DNA of 64,000 bases from Sorex araneus (lineage: Eukaryota > Chordata > Mammalia > Eulipotyphla > Soricidae). Shown here piece after piece: positions 22,541 to 34,477 of the stretch (its first letter is position 1; every line of letters starts with the position of its first letter). The stretch lies in the NCBI RefSeq assembly GCF_027595985.1, contig NC_073303.1:94992591-95056590 (forward strand), read 5' to 3'. A program made the position numbers and the translations under genes. The notes beneath the pieces are model-generated. The model did no database searches. It was not told where the DNA came from and worked only from the letters and a program-made list of their open reading frames with translations.

Positions 22541-23125
22541 GGCCCACTGACGTCACATACGCTGAAACTCAGTATTTATCCTCAGCACCACATGGCCCCC
22601 CAGCGACACTAGGTAAAGCTCTGTAGGCTCTGAGCACAGCTGAGGTGACCCCAGTAGTCCGATCACTACAGGGCTCCAAGGACACCACATCTTGGGTCCT
22701 AGCACTCATCCAAACAGCTTGGTTGCTTAAGAAACAAAAGGGCTACCCGAGGCTGCTCAGCAGTACCCCCTTTCAAAATGGCTCTGTGTAGAAAAAGGAA
22801 TTGTGCACTCACTCTTGCTTTATTTCTCTTTAAATATATGACTTTGAGTCTTCTAGTAAAGAAAGATGAAAACATGCCGTTGAGAAATGAACATTTGTAG
22901 TATCTTGGTCATGGATGTGGATTTGAATATGACTGTTCTTACTGCCCTGTTACAAGAAGGAGGCCCTTGAGACAAAAAGGAACAAATTCATAACAAATAT
23001 TAACAATTGCATTGTATCAACTAGGAGTTGTGTTCAGTTTTGAGTTATATCCAACCCTTCCTTCATGACTTATTCAGGGAAACAACTTTTCTCATGTTTT
23101 TGTTGTTGTTGTTGTTTTTGTTTGT
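22541..23125. other. Mixed diverged sequence
   Basis: The first 150 bp hold possible SINE remnants ('cctcagcaccacatggcccc'). The rest is unrecognised. Confidence 0.35.
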
Positions 23126-23129
23126 TTGT

Positions 23130-23490
23130 TTTTACTGCAGCCTTTTATTTTATGGAATCACCGTGAGAACATTTACAAAGCTTTCCAGTCTAAGTCTCAG
23201 TCATACAATGATCGAACACCCATCCCTTGACCAGTGCACACCCTCCCCCACCAAGAACCCCAATATGCACCCCATCCCGATCCTCCCCCCACCTACGTGG
23301 CAGATGATTTCCACCCTACTCTCTCTCCACTTTGATCACATTTAATATTTCGACAGAAGACCCACCATTATTATTTGGAATTTTCCCCAACATTCAGATC
23401 TGCCAATAAGACATCATTAGATCATTTGTTTTCTATTGCTGATATGAAGAGCATTTTGGATTTCTGACATTTTAGTAATAAGTCTGGAGG
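23130..23490 (-). mobile_element. L1 3' end, distinct 3'UTR lineage, minus strand
   Basis: 'ggaatcaccgtgagaacatt', 'cgaacacccatcccttgacc', 'gatcacatttaatatttcga' and 'ttgttttctattgctgatat'. These blocks recur at 53566-53951 but not in the other L1 copies here, so they mark a separate L1 lineage. Confidence 0.8.
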
Positions 23491-23558
23491 GATTTCTGCC
23501 AAAAGCCACTGGGTTCCGAGATTGGTTTGTGTGCCTCACTCCAGCCTTTTTTTTTTTT

Positions 23559-23731
23559 TAGCTATCTCTCTTCCCCTAGAATCCCTAAGGTACATTGAAG
23601 ACAAGGTCAGCAAAACCCTTCACGACATTGAAGCCAATGGTATCTTCAAAGCTGGCATGCCACTGGCCAAGCAAGTGAAAACAGAGATAAATAAATGGGA
23701 CTATCTCATATTTTATAAAGTCCAGAAGTAG
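23559..23731 (+). other. Orphan open frame after a strong splice-acceptor-like sequence
   Basis: A T13 run and 'cttcccctag' resemble a splice acceptor. They are followed by an open frame from about 23580 to a TAG at 23729-23731, with residues such as IEDKVSKTLHDIEAN and MPLAKQVKTEINKWDY. Codon use looks coding-like, but I do not recognise the protein. It could be a relic exon, a fragment of a processed pseudogene or chance. It follows an L1 remnant directly. Confidence 0.25.
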
Positions 23732-23942
23732 GTGCAATGATTCAAATATACCACCACGGAATGAGATTACCATTCTGCTTTGTTATTTTTTAAATTGGTG
23801 TCTTTGTTTTATAAGTTCACATGGCTGTTATATTTCCAAGACTGTATCTGAAATGTATGCAGATGTGGAAAGGAAGGACAAAGAGTATATGAATTTCATA
23901 TAGTAGAGGAGTTTTGGTGCTTGTCTCACATATGAGCATCCT

Positions 23943-24050
23943 AGATTAAGTCTTCCACACACATGGTCCCCAGAGCACCGCCAGAAGTGATCCTTGAGCA
24001 CTTATCATCAGCATTTGTAAGTGTTGGCCCCAAGCCAAAAAATTTCTCCA
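23943..24050 (+). repeat. SINE 3' half
   Basis: 'acatggtccccagagcaccg', 'ccagaagtgatccttgagca' and 'ttggccccaagccaaaaaat' match the body and tail of the A-tailed SINE. The tRNA head is missing. Confidence 0.65.
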
Positions 24051-24274
24051 AACATGAGAAAATATCAGTCACATCCCGTTGAGTATGTGTGCACATGCAC
24101 TCATGCATATGTGTACAGTACTGCACATATACACACACGTTCCTCAACGAACATTTCTAGTTTGAAAAACTGAAGAGAACACTTAACACACATTTCTTAC
24201 TCATTTTGTGCTCGAGAGAAAAATAATACCCAATTTATATATAGTGAGAAAAGAATTGCAAAACGAATCCCACA

Positions 24275-24809
24275 GGCACCCCAGAGGGTCCTGTGAAAGT
24301 CCTCCCCGCCCCAAGGGAACTAGCCCCGGAAGCCGAAAACCTCCAGAACCCAACTGCTGCCACATTCAAGGCTGTTCCCTATATGCTCAGGCAGACCCTC
24401 ACATATGAGTCAACATATTCTTGGACCCCATAGCCACATTTGCAGCCACATCATAAGACACTCCCTACCTATTCTCCCTACCCATATATATACACACGAA
24501 ATCTCCCATCACTCAACCTTTAACAACATGTTAGTGATATCCTAAAGAATGTCTTAATGGCCCCTGCCAAAATAGAACAATTTTCATACTGTTTCCTACA
24601 TGAAAACTTTTTGTAAACATTTTCAATAGTTCTTTATAACTGATAATACAAAATATATTATTTTGGTTGTGCTTTGGGACAGGGCTTCGGACTTGGGATG
24701 GAAACATTCCAAATTTGGAGGTGGGAAGGTGTAATGGTGGTGGGATTGGTGTTTTAATATTAAATATAATCAAATATTGTGAACTTCCTTATAAAATAAA
24801 TAAATGAAT
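24275..24809 (+). repeat. Modular A-tailed element with TSD
   Basis: The 5' module ('ctccccgccccaagggaact', 'aaacctccagaacccaactg') leads into 'ctcaacctttaacaacatgt', 'aatggcccctgccaaaatag' and 'tggtgggattggtgttttaa'. It ends in 'tattaaatataatcaaatat' and an A/T-rich tail. The 10-bp duplication 'gaatcccaca' lies at 24265-24274 and 24810-24819. It is the same family as 12119-12935. It encodes no protein and looks like a non-autonomous retroposon of about 0.55-0.7 kb. Confidence 0.82.
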
Positions 24810-24819
24810 GAATCCCACA

Positions 24820-25143
24820 ACATCTGAGCAATAAAATAACTGCACAGAGTTACCTGTACAGGGACAAGATGGATAAAATGACATAATAACTAAGCAATTA
24901 TAGCATAGAATAAATCAATATACCTTCTAAATGAATAGAGCATGCAGAAGTCAAGCAAAAATCCCACCTATAAGAAAATACAACTCATAGAAGGGAAGAT
25001 AATGTGTCACAATCTCACACTATAGAATGACTTAGTAACAACATTCTTTTCAAACTTAAAAGTAAAAGCAAAAATTGACTGAAGAGCAGGAGATGAATAA
25101 AGGAAAGTTGTGCTTAGTTTCTCAGTCCACAAAATGGAAGGCA
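24820..25143. other. Unrecognised AT-rich stretch
   Basis: No repeat family or exon recognised. Confidence 0.5.
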
Positions 25144-25159
25144 CAGAACTAGGATTTTA

Positions 25160-25311
25160 TTTGATTTGATTTGATATTTTTTTTCTTTTTTAAAAAATTG
25201 AATCACTGTGAGCAACACGTACAAAAGCTTTCATGTTTGAGTTTCAGTTATACAATGATCAAACACCCATCCCTCCATCAGTGCACATTTTCCAGAACTA
25301 GGAAATGTCCC
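25160..25311 (-). mobile_element. Very short L1 3' end with perfect TSD, minus strand
   Basis: Only about 150 bp of L1 3'UTR ('gaatcactgtgagcaacacg', 'tgatcaaacacccatccctc'). It is flanked by the 16-bp perfect duplication 'cagaactaggatttta' at 25144-25159 and 25312-25327. A third partial copy, 'ccagaactagga' at about 25292, lies inside the L1 edge, as if the end was patched during insertion. Confidence 0.9.
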
Positions 25312-25327
25312 CAGAACTAGGATTTTA

Positions 25328-28300
25328 AAGAGAATTTCTTCAATGGTCCAATTACAAAGGACTGCTTAGAATAAGAGATACCACTGAGAATGTTATAGCA
25401 TCAAGAACTGGTGAAAGTATGAAGCTGTTACTCATTCTAGGTTTGTGAGGGTGTGAAGAAACTTATCACCTCCATGGACAAAGGTCTATCCAATGAGCAC
25501 TTAGTCACAGAGGGTTTCACTTACTGCTAATATCACAGCAATGATGATGGAATGGAGAAAATGAGAGAAAAAATCCTCTGACAACTGGTTTCTCCGTGTT
25601 TATAAACTCCTACTAGTCTCTCCCATTGGTGTATGGAATCCAAACAGAGAAGATTGGCGAAGTCAAACAGGGTAATTTGGTCTAGGGTCAGCTTATCAAG
25701 GTACAAAATGGAGTAAAGAAATGCAAATGAAAGACGGGAGCCCTGGGGAAAGTAAATGGAGCACTACCACACAGGTGCACCATTACCAGATGTACAATAT
25801 TTTAGGAACTCCACAACTTTCTCTTTTCAGAAGCCTCCTAGTTCATATTATTGATATAGGGTAAAGCTCCTATGACCAGAGTTTTCCATCTGAACACTGC
25901 CATTATCTCTGCCTCTTCTCAACCCAACCTCAATCAGGCCTTTCCTAGAGGGAACTGATGCATCTTCTTCACTGGATCGTAGCCAGCTAGAGTCAATCTA
26001 ATTCTGGCTTCCCCAGCGGCAGTCCCTGGGAGCCAAAAACCACTAATTAAATGCTCAGGAGTGTGAATGCTGTCATTTAATGGGTTTTGATCAGCAGTGA
26101 ATGTGTTAAGTTTGGAGGAAAAAAACCCAACTTTTTACAACCTCCCAGTCATAGTTTATTTGATCAAGGAATCAACTGTGCTTTCTTCAGCTGCTATGAC
26201 CAACTTGTATTTGCTTCTTTTTCTTCTCTGCCTCTCTCTTAAACTCCTGGGACTGCATCCACTTAATTGAACTTAGCTCTGCTCATTGCTTTTGAGGAAA
26301 CCTAAACTAAGACAATCTGTTCAAAAAGTGATCCAAGAAAACAGATTTTCATGAAGAAGCCTTAGAGTAGAATTTCCCAGGAGTCTGAGGAAGGATAATC
26401 CAGTCGTATTTGGTAAATGCAGAAATAATAACCTGCTGTATGAAATGACATCAATGCTACTAAAATTTCACCAAATGTTAATTGGAGTGAGTTGTGATTC
26501 AAAAACTAGGGGATTAAATGATTTCTTATTTTGACCAAATGGAGACAATGGTGCTTGTGAGAAGTGTGATATAGAGTGATCTCTTTTTATGACATCTATG
26601 GGTTTAAAAACAATAGAGATAAGACAGTAGTTAATTGCTCTTAGTGTTACTATAAAAGGCAAACTATTCTAGGACAGTTTCATAATCTTACTTCAAATAG
26701 CCATAGGACAGACTGAAAATACAGGTCAGGAAGTGAATCCTTGTAAATTCAAAGAACAATGAAATTTTGAAAATACTCGTAAGTAACATCTGAGTCATGG
26801 TAGGCGAAGAAGGAGACCATGAGACTGACATGGAGATATTGGGGTAGATGAACTTGGAAGTCTAAAGACATTTTCTCCGAACTTTCTGGCTGCAAAAGAG
26901 GTTTTCTCCCTGAAAAAGGAAAAGGGAGCCTCTTATATGTTAAAAAAAAGACTTCCTCTGAATTTGATGTCTCTTGAAATGTTTAACTTTTTTCAAGATC
27001 TGTCCTCTCCAATACCTATAGACTGATAAACAATATTACAATTCACTGAAGTCCCAGTCTTTTGGGGACAAGTCTTACTCTTGTAATAAAGAGTTCATAG
27101 AAAAGAAACAGAATATTCCCCTTCCTCACCATGAGTCAGCTTTCATAACCTTCTTTAATTCGCTGTCTGCCATATGTCCCCAGTACTCTAAGTCAGAAGA
27201 TATACTTACATGCCCAGTCACTATTTTTCTTAGTGACTTACAGTCTTTTACAGAGGGAAAGGGAAATACACTGGAAGCTAAATAGAAAACTTCAGTTTTA
27301 AATTTCAGTTTTAAGGTTAATTAAGAGAATGGCCCATCTAATTTCCTATTTTAAGCACAAGTACCCCAATACACTATTTTCTTAATTTGAACAGGTCATG
27401 GATTATCAACTAAAAGTAATTGTATATAGCACGCCCATTATATATAGTGCAATGTATATATAATGCATTGTATATAAGACACACACAGAAGAACATAAAA
27501 TGACAGCAGAGTAAAGAATGATAGACATTTACTTTTCTCTCATTTAAGAAATGTCAGAAGCATGTAATCCTAGGCTGGAGTAACAATTTTATACTTTCTT
27601 CAGGGAACTAACTGCTTGTCTGTCAGACCCACCTTTGTTCTTTCATGAAGAACTTCTATTCTGAAGATGAAACTTAACATGAAACATTTGGAAGTGTGGA
27701 AGATGTCGAAGTCCAACATTAAGTACCCACTCTCTGTATTCAGCTGGGGCACCTATAGAAGAAAAATATTAATCAATTAATTAATTATTTTGTTTTACTC
27801 AGCAAGTTGAAACAATTTTCTAAGAAGCTCCTCCAGTCCAAAATTCAAATGTCCCCTTTTCATCATGCACGTTTTACTTATATCCATGGGAGATTAGAAA
27901 TCTTGTGTTTTAACTGGGTGCATTACCGCATTAAATAAAATTGAGCTCCTAACATTGAGAAAGTAGTGATGGCTATGGGGAGGCAATAAACAGTTTCTAT
28001 TCATTGCCACAGATGCCTTTCTTCATTCAATGAATGCTGGGAACTCTGTCAAAGATGAGGAAAAAGCAAAAAATTAAAAAAAAGATAAAAATATAAGCCC
28101 TGGTATCGAGGAACCCTTATCCGATGGAGATGAGACAAATATGTCATAAGTGAATATATTTCAGTGACTGCTGCCCCTCAGAAAAGACTGTACCAGGTAA
28201 ATTGTTACTAATAAAGTGGCTATTATCACCTGAGTCTAGGGTTTTGTTGAGACACAAATTTTGCAGGGCACAGCCTTGGAAAGCACAAAGATTTTCTTTA

Positions 28301-28744
28301 AGTGAATTGGAAAACTATTTAAAACAAAATAGAAGGTTAGAAATTATAGCCCAAGCCTTAGGGACAGTCTGGTTTGAGTTTGCGAAGAATGTAAGAGGAG
28401 AAATGGAAATTGGAAAGGAGGCCAGCTCTATACGTCATCAAAGGCTTGAACACCATGCTCACCTGCTGGGGTGTTCTAATTGTAGGAGACCCATTGAGCA
28501 GAAATGCATGGTCAGCCACTGTCCTCTGCAGAGCTGTGGCCAAATTTTTTCTTCCTAATAATATCCTGAGGATTTCCCTTTCAGCAAATACCTCTTCTTT
28601 ACAATAAGCTCAGTCATGCCTCCCTTTAAATCCAAAGGTTCACAAGTAATCCAGAGAGCAATGCCTGTTTAACTGATAGAGTTTTTCCCAGGCTCACAGA
28701 AATGTGAGACTGACTTGGTTAAATTTATTGAAACTCCATGTATT
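25328..28744. other. Long stretch free of young repeats
   Basis: About 3.4 kb in which I find no shrew SINE or young L1. Frames up to 118 codons (28202-28558) show no homology I recognise. An AT-rich patch of near-palindromic 'tatataatgcattgtatata' type lies at about 27435-27475. This is the longest stretch free of young repeats upstream of KCNQ3. Confidence 0.5.
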
Positions 28745-28885
28745 TGAGGACAGGGAATTGAGTCACACCGACCTGTGCTCAGGACTTACTCCTCTCTCTG
28801 TGTGCAGGGATCATTCCTGGCAGTGCTCAGGAGACCTGGACAGTGCGGGGTACCAAACGAAAAGCCCATGTACTTAGAAAGTTAG
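28745..28885 (-). repeat. tRNA-derived SINE, minus strand, head-truncated
   Basis: 'gagtcacaccgacctgtgct', 'caggacttactcctctctct', 'gggatcattcctggcagtgc' and 'gggtaccaaacgaaaagccc' match reversed SINE text. The head end is lost. Confidence 0.65.
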
Positions 28886-29447
28886 GTTGTTTTAGCGACC
28901 CTGACTAACTTCAGGTTCTTGAAGATAATGAGAGATACTTTCAATGTTATAAGTTCTTTGTTTACAGAGCACATATATACATTCTTTGCTGTTTGACTCT
29001 TCAATGGAATCAGCAGCAACATACTGGGGACAATATGGTGCCAGCAATAGCAACTTCCATATATGGAACAGAAACCTCAACTCATCACCTTTCTACAGAG
29101 AGCTGAGTTTATATATGTTCCAGCTGAATATATATTTTCTATATTCCTGTCTTTTAAATACTTCTGCATCTGATTGCTTATGCCCTATGCAAGTGAGATT
29201 TTGTAGAATGACCAAATGAGTTGCATAGGCAAACAAGGGACTAATTGTAAGTCTTGATTATTTGGACCTTCTCTTCTCACTTCCTCCATAATAGGGTCAC
29301 TGTTGCATGGTCACTAGGCAGGAGAATAAATCCTGGATAGCTCAAGTGAGAGTAGAAGGAGTAGGGGAAATAAACTGAGTTGAGAAGAGATAAACGAACT
29401 TGTTAACCATTTTGGCACTCCTGGACTCTCCTATACTTAGAAATCCT
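28886..29447. other. Unrecognised intergenic stretch
   Basis: No repeat or exon recognised. Confidence 0.5.
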
Positions 29448-29462
29448 AGACTTTGTATTTCT

Positions 29463-29912
29463 TTTTTTTAACTTTTTTTAAAAAAAATTATTGAATCACC
29501 CTGAGATAGTTACAAGCTTTCATGTTTGGGCTACAATCTCACAATGATAAAACACCCATCCCTCCACCAGTGTACATTCCCCACCACCAATATCCCGGGT
29601 ATACCCCTCCTTTCCCACGTACCCCCCTGCCTCTATGGCAGACAATATTCCCCATACTCTCTCTCTACTTTTGGGCATTATGGCTTGCAACACAGACACT
29701 AAGAGGTCATCATGTTTGGTCCATTTTCTACTTTCAGCATGCATCTCCCACTCCAACTGGTTCCTCCAGCCATCATTTTCTTAGTGATCCCTTCTCCCCT
29801 CCGCTCATGAAGCAGTCTTCCAGCTATGGGGCAATCCTCCTGGCCTTTGTATCTACTGTCCTTGGGTGTCAGCCTCATGTGATGTTATTTTATACTCCAC
29901 AAATCAGTGCAA
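29463..29912 (-). mobile_element. 5'-truncated L1 3' end with perfect TSD, minus strand
   Basis: T/A-rich tail, 'gaatcaccctgagatagtta', 'ccaccaccaatatcccgggt', 'tttgggcattatggcttgca' to 'tatactccacaaatcagtgc'. The 15-bp perfect duplication 'agactttgtatttct' lies at 29448-29462 and 29913-29927. Confidence 0.93.
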
Positions 29913-29927
29913 AGACTTTGTATTTCT

Positions 29928-30344
29928 ATGTATCTTATCTATCAAGTAAGTAGCCCCTTTTGCTTAAGCCAGTTAGAATGCTGTTTCTGTGCTTGCAATA
30001 AGAACTTTTATTAATATGGCAGCCAGGCAGGATAAACCTTCTAAAGAAAAGAAAATTTATGCATCAGACTACACCTTTAGAATGCACTAAAAAAGTAGAG
30101 TCGTCAGTTTGCTTGGTTTTCTAGGAAGGTTTAGATTTTTAAGTAGAAAGAAATAGACGGTTCTGTGTGGCTCTGAGAAGAGTGGGATGAATGACTTAGT
30201 AGAGACTATGGAGGTAAGAACATTAGTAGGCAGATTATTCTTATTATCAGGACTTTTTGTTTTTATAATTCTCAGAACTGTCCAAGAGTGGAACCACCTT
30301 ACCTTGGAAGGAGTCCCCAGAGGAAGGGTTGACATAGCCTGGCC
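29928..30344. other. Unrecognised intergenic stretch
   Basis: No repeat or exon recognised between the L1 and the MIR. Confidence 0.5.
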
Positions 30345-30545
30345 TTAGATGGCAGAGCTGACTTTGAATGCTGGCTCTGGCACTCACCATCTGTGTGGCC
30401 CTGGGCATCATTCCATCTCTCAGCTTGCTGCTTCATCTGTGAAATGGTGATACTAACAGTATCTACTTCAGAAGGCTGCTTGGAGGATGGCATGAAATAA
30501 AGTTAGCAAGTCCTTGGAAAGTTCTAGTTGTCAATACCGAGAAGT
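30345..30545 (+). repeat. MIR (ancient tRNA-derived SINE)
   Basis: 'gaatgctggctctggcactc', 'tgtgtggccctgggcatcat', 'cttcatctgtgaaatggtga' and 'agtatctacttcagaaggct' are the classic MIR core and 3' region. Confidence 0.85.
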
Positions 30546-31146
30546 TCAGAGCTCTCTTATTGCTAATATAAGCTGGACCATCACTTACTATAGATGTTTT
30601 AGAGAGAGCCAAGGGCAGACACAAGCAAATTAGACTCAGGACTTTGTTGAAATTTTCTTACTAGGCAAGTTTATGTTTTGATTTTTATTTCATATAAAAG
30701 ATGTATAAGGCCATATCAGAGATGGATGCTTGCCACAAATTTTGACAGACTTTCCTTGTAAAGCTCTTTTGGGCTTCCTTAAAATACATTTTGCTGAGCT
30801 TTAAAATAAGTAGCATCTATCTGCTTCCAGCTTTCTGGACCTGGGGTTATTTCTGCCCTCAGCTACTTTAATGAAGTTGTTAGAGTGACAAAGTGTATTA
30901 CCAGTCGTGGTTCAGGAGAAGGCTGGGTCAGAACGATGTTGTTTTGCAGCAGCCTTGATGAAAATTGATCAGCCATGGAATATTTCTTGGTACCATCCCA
31001 CACCATCCGAGGCTCCCAGGCTGGTGAATCTAGTTATAAGAGTTTCAAGTCAATGCCATTGCTTAGAGGTTAAAGTACCATCCTTTAATTTATTAGGGAT
31101 GTTGGAATTTTTATCTAGAGATCTGAGAACATCTTTAATGTACATC
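30546..31146. other. Unrecognised intergenic stretch
   Basis: No repeat or exon recognised. An 88-codon frame here has no recognised homology. Confidence 0.5.
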
Positions 31147-31160
31147 TGGATGTCATTTTT

Positions 31161-31335
31161 GTTTGTTTTTTGATTTTTGGGTCACACCCGGCGATGCTCA
31201 GGGGTTAGTCCTGGTTTTGCACTCAGGAATCATTCCTGGCGGTGCTCGGGAGACCATATGGGACGCTGGGAATCGAACTCGGGTCGGGTGCATGCAAGGC
31301 AAATGCCCTACCTGCTGTGCTATCACTCCAGTCCT
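31161..31335 (-). repeat. A-tailed tRNA-derived SINE, minus strand, with TSD
   Basis: A well-preserved copy: 'ttgggtcacacccggcgatg', 'ggaatcattcctggcggtgc', 'gggaatcgaactcgggtcgg', 'gctgtgctatcactccagtc'. It is flanked by 'tggatgtcattttt' (31147-31160) and 'tggatggcattttt' (31336-31349), one mismatch. Retained CpGs suggest a fairly recent insertion. Confidence 0.93.
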
Positions 31336-31489
31336 TGGATGGCATTTTTAAACTGTCTACCTTTGTGTAATCACTGCCAAGATCAATATAAATAATTATT
31401 TTATCCATTGCTCATTGCTGGTCATTACACCTCCATACCTACCCATCAGAAGAACCATCAAAAACTGTGAAAGCAACCACTGAAATTAT

Positions 31490-32430
31490 TTCTCCCAACC
31501 TTACCCTTTGTGTAAATGGAATCATATGGCATGCTGTGTTCATTTTATTTTCATCAACTTAAGATCTGTGAGATTTGTCCATGTTTCCATGTACAGCTAT
31601 AGTTTATTTGTCATATTATAGTGTAGTTACTGATTTTGCATCTAAACGATCACTTCCCAAAGTTATAGATTTGACTTCGCACAAACATAACTTTAGTATG
31701 TATTTAACATTACATTCAATTCATTAATTAATGAGTGAATCAGTACAGCATTAAAAACAGGTTCCAGTGAGAATTTAACTTACTGAGATTGATATTCTCT
31801 ACCAGATTGAATTTTTTGGTGTTGCTATGCACAGAAATCAATTTAATTGCGAAGGACAAGAAATATTTGCCTTGCTGTTAGTTTTCCATAATTTAACCTC
31901 TATCCCTCCAGAGATGTAGTCATCATGTTAATAAAAAGAAAGGTAAATAGCCTAGATACTCAGAAAACCATTGTGGGGTAGGGCTGGAGTGATAGTACAG
32001 CAGATGAGGCGTTTGTCTTGCACATGGCTAACCCTGGTCCAATCCCTGGCATCCCATATGGTCCCACGAGCAATGCCCAGAGTAATTCCAGAGTGCAGGG
32101 CCAGGACATCTCCAGGCCTGAGCATCTCCAGGTATGACTCCATAAGTGAAAAAATATCACTGTGAGACCATCTGAATAACAGCAAACATTGAACTAGAAG
32201 AACACCCAGAGTATCTGTGATTCTTTTCCAAGACTCATAAAATATTTCCTCACAATGCCAATGTATTTTTATTTATCCATTCATTTGTTGATGATTATCT
32301 GAGTTATTTATAGTTTGGAGTAATGAATAAAGCTACTCAGAACATTTTTGTGTCTTTTTGTAGACAGATGCACTCATTTTTGTGAAGTGTATACCTGGGA
32401 TATAATTGCAAGTCTGTAAAAACTATGCAC
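31490..32430 (-). mobile_element. Old L1M fragments, minus strand, interrupted
   Basis: 31500-31640 ('aatggaatcatatggcatgc', 'gtgagatttgtccatgtttc') and 32215-32425 ('tttatttatccattcatttg', 'taatgaataaagctactcag', 'gtatacctgggatataattg') follow the reversed C-terminal region of old mammalian L1 ORF2. The middle is uncertain and carries the SINE at 31980-32155. Confidence 0.6.
31980..32155 (+). repeat. A-tailed tRNA-derived SINE
   Basis: 'agggctggagtgatagtaca', 'cttgcacatggctaaccctg', 'ggcatcccatatggtcccac' and 'ccaggtatgactccataagt'. Complete from head to tail. Confidence 0.88.
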
Positions 32431-32447
32431 ATTGAGCTTCAGTAGTT

Positions 32448-32631
32448 CACTGTCACTATCACTGTCACTGTCATCCCGTTGCTCATCGATTTTGCTCAAG
32501 CGGGCACCAGTAATGTCTCCATTGTGAGATGACAAAGCCCGGCAAGCTGCCGAGAGTATCACACCAGCACGGCCGAGACTGGCAAGCTACCCATGGTGTA
32601 TTCAATATGCCAAAAACAGTAACAACAAGTC
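32448..32631. repeat. RTE-type SINE with inverted 5' part and TSD
   Basis: 32448-about 32530 is the SINE 3' end in minus orientation ('cactgtcactgtcatcccgt', 'cgggcaccagtaatgtctcc'). About 32533-32631 is the SINE body in plus orientation ('agcccggcaagctgccgaga', 'tatgccaaaaacagtaacaa'). The pair is flanked by 'ttcagtagtt' (32438-32447) and 'tttagtagtt' (32632-32641). A single insertion with its 5' portion inverted explains this arrangement. Confidence 0.8.
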
Positions 32632-32693
32632 TTTAGTAGTTATTGCTGAACAATTTTGCAAAGCCACTGTATCATTTCATACACCTTCTATTA

Positions 32694-32895
32694 GAAACCA
32701 GAGATATAGTACAGGGGTTAGGTCCTTGTCTTGCACACAGGCAACTTCAGTTTGATATATGGTAGTATATATGGTATACGGGCAGTGTATATGGTCCCCT
32801 GAGCAACCACAGCAATGATCCCTGAGCACAGACCCCTGAGCACAGACACCTATCCTGAGTATTGATAGGTGTGGTCTCCTCCCCCAAATAAACAC
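32694..32895 (+). repeat. tRNA-derived SINE with internal duplications
   Basis: 'aaccagagatatagtacagg', 'cttgcacacaggcaacttca', 'atatggtcccctgagcaacc'. 'atatggta' and 'gagcacaga' blocks are locally duplicated. It ends in an A/CA-rich tail. Confidence 0.75.
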
Positions 32896-33970
32896 ATATA
32901 CACACACACACAAAATAAAATTTCTCTCTCAGTTGTGCATGATTGCTCTACTTCCTTCTAACTTTTGGTGATGGGAGTCTTTTCAATTTGTATCATTTAT
33001 AGATTACATAGATACCAACAATTTTATCACTTAAGATGAGAAATATTCTGCATCCACATGCATAAGAATTACCTGAGTGCCTCATTTTAAATGTAGATTT
33101 GATGGAATCCAAAGAAAATGTGGTCAATGGTATAATTGGAATTTTAGAGGGTAACTTAATTTATTATCTACAGATATTGGTTTACAATGATCATATCTAA
33201 TATGTATTGGATGTAAAATGAAATTTTAACTTTAATTTAATCATTGTAAAAATTAAAAAATGAAAAATAAGACATGAATTCAGAGATCCCAAGTTTGCTC
33301 TAAGAAGTGTTGATGTAGTAGCTCTCAATTCAGTTCAGAAATCACATTATTAATAAGCATGTCATTGCTAAGAAAATGCTTTTAGAAATGTTAATGTAAA
33401 TTAATCTTAACTGGATAACTTATGTGTTCCTCTAGTTACTCTTTCCCCATAGCTCATCATACTAGTGAGAATCAGGTTGGCTCACAAAATTTCTGAATGA
33501 CAACCATGTATTACCTCCATTTCCCTCCAAATTAAGAATTGTTCTTAATATATTTTTAAAATGGAGAAATTGGAATTATGAGGACAGGTAAGGACAGCAA
33601 GGAAATTTTCCCAAGAACTCCGAGAATCAAAGCTTAGAATCAAGGGGTCGTCCTATACCTATAGTGATTTTTCTAATATGCCAGAATAGTTTTATTATTT
33701 TGCTAGAGAGGTGATTTCTCCTTAATAGGGTCTTTAGTAAATTTCAGTTTATTAATCATATAATATCTGAGCTTCTTTTATAGCAAAGGGGGCCAGGAGC
33801 ACAACTCCTTGTCTGTGTTACTTCTCTGAACCCAGTATCCCTGTTTTTCCTTTACATAGACCTGTCATCTCCACTCCTGGGTGCTAGGTAAAAAACTAAC
33901 AAACCAGGGGACCTTAGCAGCACTAAATTCCACAGGACACTTTTTCACAGATATACAATTAGTACAACAT
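32896..33970. other. Unrecognised AT-rich stretch
   Basis: About 1.1 kb with no young repeat or exon recognised. Confidence 0.5.
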
Positions 33971-33972
33971 GC

Positions 33973-34150
33973 TTTTTTTTTTGAGGGGTGGGGGTTGGCA
34001 CACCCAGCTATGCTTATGACTTATTCCTAGCTCTGTGCTAAGGGACCACTTTGGACAGGCTCAGGGGGCCATATGTAGTGCTAGGAAATTGAACTGGGTG
34101 GGCTGCATGCAAGGCAAAAGGCCTATGCACTGTACTATCTCTCTAGCCCC
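33973..34150 (-). repeat. tRNA-derived SINE, minus strand
   Basis: T-run, 'cacacccagctatgcttatg', 'gggggccatatgtagtgcta', 'gggctgcatgcaaggcaaaa', 'ctatctctctagcccc'. Complete but diverged. Confidence 0.85.
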
Positions 34151-34477
34151 AACACTACTTTTTAATTCATATAATAAAATACCATTCCTAAAACCTGAGT
34201 TTTATCTAAACCCAAATACATCTTAAGAGCAAAATGACCTGAGAAGTGGGTAAGGAGATAGTAATTAGTTGGTCCTGGAGGTATAAATTGGGAGTTCCAT
34301 TATAATGGAAACTCTTGGGGCATCATTGCAAAAAGAACAGGGAAGATATATTCAAAAGGAATTACCCTTAAAGTCCAAAGAAATTAATTTTTCAAGTTGA
34401 TATTCTTCCATCCTCATATACAAGCCAGTCTAGTTAGATACACTCTGTCATCTTTTTGCACTGTTTTATCCTGACTT

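Noticed and set aside
28202..28558. 118-codon frame in a long stretch free of young repeats
   Set aside because: No recognisable motif, no splice signals and ordinary AT-rich composition; most likely chance.
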